17,944 nucleotides of DNA from Globomyces pollinis-pini (Eukaryota; Chytridiomycota; Chytridiomycetes; Rhizophydiales; Globomycetaceae): contig MU621426.1 of assembly GCA_025399215.1 (NCBI GenBank), forward strand, positions 1-17,944. Reading direction: 5' to 3'. Of this stretch, positions 16,190 through 17,944 are shown one piece after another. Both the position numbers and the translations under genes were made by a program. The number at the start of each line of letters is the position of its first letter. The stretch's first letter is position 1. The notes under the pieces are model-generated. The model had not been told where the DNA came from, did not search any database, and worked only from the letters and a program-made list of their open reading frames with translations.

Positions 16190-17748
16190 TCAGTCTAAGT
16201 TTGATTTTTCAGCTGCGACAGCTTTTGATTGGTTATTGGAAATATCAAATGCTTGACATTTTTGTACCTGCATAGAAAATGTATTTAATTGTTGCAGTAT
16301 AAAGATTGCCAAGAGTTCATGAAAACCAATCAATACTGTTCGCAAATGAGCAGCAAATAGAGATGCGCGATCATTGCCAAAAATTACAGTCCGAGTCTGC
16401 AAGTAACCCATCGTGAAATATAAAGCAGTCAAGAAAATCTGCAAAAAGATCAATCCGTTGAATCTAGGATCTATCGAGAAATAATACTTCATAAAAGCTA
16501 AATCAATTTTTGATTTAGATCCACCATAATATGCAAATATGAAACTAATCATCAATGCTGGTACTAGATTCCACATAAATACGACGACCCGCCTAATGAT
16601 TAGTACGATTGCACTTACCAGTAAAATCCAAACGTTTGCCATTTGTACACCAATAACTGGGGTAAACAAACATCAAAAAGTCCGCCTAAACATATCACAA
16701 AGTAGTATCCACCAGCAAATCCAATATGTAATATCAGTAATATCAGCAGTACTGGATATTGATACCATGGTTTCAAAAACTGAATCTGTAATTGAAAGAC
16801 TTGAAATGTTGTCAAGTATACAGTAGCTAATCCTTCAAGCGCTGACAAGGCAAACTTTAACTCTACAGCAATAGCCATCTGCATTTTTGAATCATATATG
16901 GTATAATAGTAGTATATGTTTGATATTTGCCAAATAATTCTCAACACCATAATACCAATAATGAACATTCTAAATGCAGTTTTCTGAGCCAAATACTTTC
17001 GAATAGAGGCTACCAGTAAGACAAAAACGATAAGGATATAAGAACCAAGACAGAAATGTGTCAATATGTCTGAAATAGATGATGTGTTTGGTATTAATAA
17101 TATGCCAGGGATGTACGCAATCCAAATAAATGTTAATTTGCTGTCTTGATACTGGATCATTTTTGCAGACCCTTCTCCTAGTCGATCATTCATCAGCTCT
17201 TGTTCAATAGAGGTTAAACTGATTGCTTCGTAATTGCCTTGGCATCCATCTTCTTCGTAAATATGCAGTGTTTGATTACTATGGCATCGAAAATGTTGGT
17301 CAATACAACTACCATCAGCCAAATAAGATGTACGTAAGATTGGTATAATGGACTCGTCTTCATCCTGCTGAGTAACGAAAGTGCAGTATTGATGGTTGTT
17401 CGTTGATTTAGGTACGACTGCATCCAAATCTTCACCTTCTTCCAACAAAAATGGCGCACCACTTTTGTAACCGAATGATAGACGTGAGTCAATTGATGAA
17501 TAACAACATTGATTATTCGGATCCAGAGCCAAGTTACCACAAATATAAACTGGAATCTCATTCGCATGAAATGAATAATAGTCACTCCAAGTTTCATTCT
17601 CGCTTGATGCGTGCGATTCCAAGTCTGATACTTTAAAGTAATACATTGATGTTGGTGGACCTGCACAAGAATCAGAATTTTTCCATTGAGATTCCAGAAC
17701 TAAGTATGAAGCGACAAGTGAAGTAAGATACAGTAGTACCAATTGCAT
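16190..17748 (-). CDS. Seven-helix receptor-like membrane protein, array copy C
   Basis: Spliced model complement(join(16190..16592, 16619..17748)), 510 residues. The 26-nt intron (16593-16618) differs from that of copy A at only two positions and has TACTAATC as branch-like site. The start at 17748 (MQLVLLYLTSLVASYLVLES) is chosen because it aligns with A and B; an in-frame ATG ten codons upstream has no counterpart there. The ectodomain keeps the eight cysteines but differs between the sixth Cys and helix 1 (DGCQGNYEAISLTSIEQE against DECLGNYETIQLTYDEQE). Helix 3 has a charged variation (AVELKFALSALEG against AGSFNFALSALEG). The tail is DISNNQSKAVAAEKSNLD. The upstream region is cut short by a junction with a relic copy at about 17792. 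Confidence 0.85.
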
Positions 17749-17760
17749 TTGATGGAAAAT

Positions 17761-17792
17761 AAAAGACGCGCTTAGCATCCCACAAAACTGAA
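17761..17792 (-). promoter_or_regulatory. Truncated upstream block of copy C
   Basis: AAAAGACGCG (17761-17770) and CACAAAACTGA (about 17782-17792) match the upstream of copies A and B. Similarity then breaks off exactly where the GACCA/GTCACATT block should be, and relic receptor sequence begins instead. Confidence 0.45.
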
Positions 17793-17797
17793 AAAGA

Positions 17798-17900
17798 GTC
17801 AGTAGTTAACCTTTGTGATTACAGAACTAAGTTGGAAACAATTGGGTGGAGTAAGACACATTAGAACCAATAGAAAATAAAGCGTGTTTAGTACCAAGAT
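17798..17900 (-). pseudogene. Relic of the 5' end of a fifth receptor copy
   Basis: GTGATTACAGAACTAAG, GGAGTAAGACACA and AATAAAGCGTGTTTAGTA follow the same order as the start and upstream region of copies B and C. On the minus strand this covers the leader, the lost start codon and the signal-peptide codons as far as the Ser-Asp-Ser equivalent. The glutamate of LVLES has become TAA (LVL-stop-SQ). The piece ends at about 17798, directly against the truncated upstream of copy C. Confidence 0.7.
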
Positions 17901-17944
17901 GCAAATTGTCTAATTTTTAACAGACATTGTTTATTAATATACTA

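Noticed and set aside
17749..17778. Ten-residue N-terminal extension of copy C
   Set aside because: Copies A and B have no such ATG, and the shared start leaves a signal peptide directly at the N-terminus.
1..17944. tRNA, rRNA and CRISPR arrays
   Set aside because: No cloverleaf with a GTTCGA-type arm, no rRNA-like block and no regularly spaced repeats were seen by eye on either strand. A tRNAscan run would be decisive.

Overview
The window reads as nuclear DNA of an AT-rich, compact eukaryote. Genes lie close together on both strands, introns are GT-AG and only 26-35 nt long, and two introns carry a TACTAA-type branch site. Gene content (half-size ABCG transporter, DUF4097-type membrane protein, microsomal glutathione transferase with three introns, GPI-anchored secreted protein, N4BP2-like kinase, and what looks like a decayed Crinkler-type nuclease) would suit an early-diverging fungus such as a chytrid. 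That placement is inference from gene content, not from a marker gene.

Layout. 1-1600 is accessory debris on the minus strand: a broken gene with a PD-(D/E)XK nuclease signature running off the window edge, a 54-codon ORF, and the C-terminal end of a retroviral-type integrase. 2043-8488 is the ordinary gene block: ABCG half transporter (+), DUF4097-like type II membrane protein (-), a decayed unrecognised gene with an in-frame 30-bp duplication (-), P-loop kinase (+), F-box/ankyrin-like membrane protein (+) and MGST3 (-). 8797-10386 holds a small protein with two helix-turn-helix segments (-), a secreted GPI-type protein (-) and a hot-dog-like fragment (-). 10387-11560 has a telomere-repeat palindrome and a heavily frameshifted relic of a membrane protein (+).

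The most interesting part is 11.8-17.9 kb. Three head-to-tail minus-strand paralogues each encode a signal peptide, an ectodomain with eight conserved cysteines, seven predicted membrane helices and a short tail. Each is split by one 26-27 nt intron at the same place. They look like a receptor-type seven-helix family that I cannot assign to a named GPCR class. Broken pieces of further copies flank the array at both ends. The copies are mosaics: A and B are almost identical in the middle of the ectodomain, while A and C are almost identical around helix 4 and the intron. This suggests gene conversion.

Splice models were made by eye. No alignment, expression data or database search was available.
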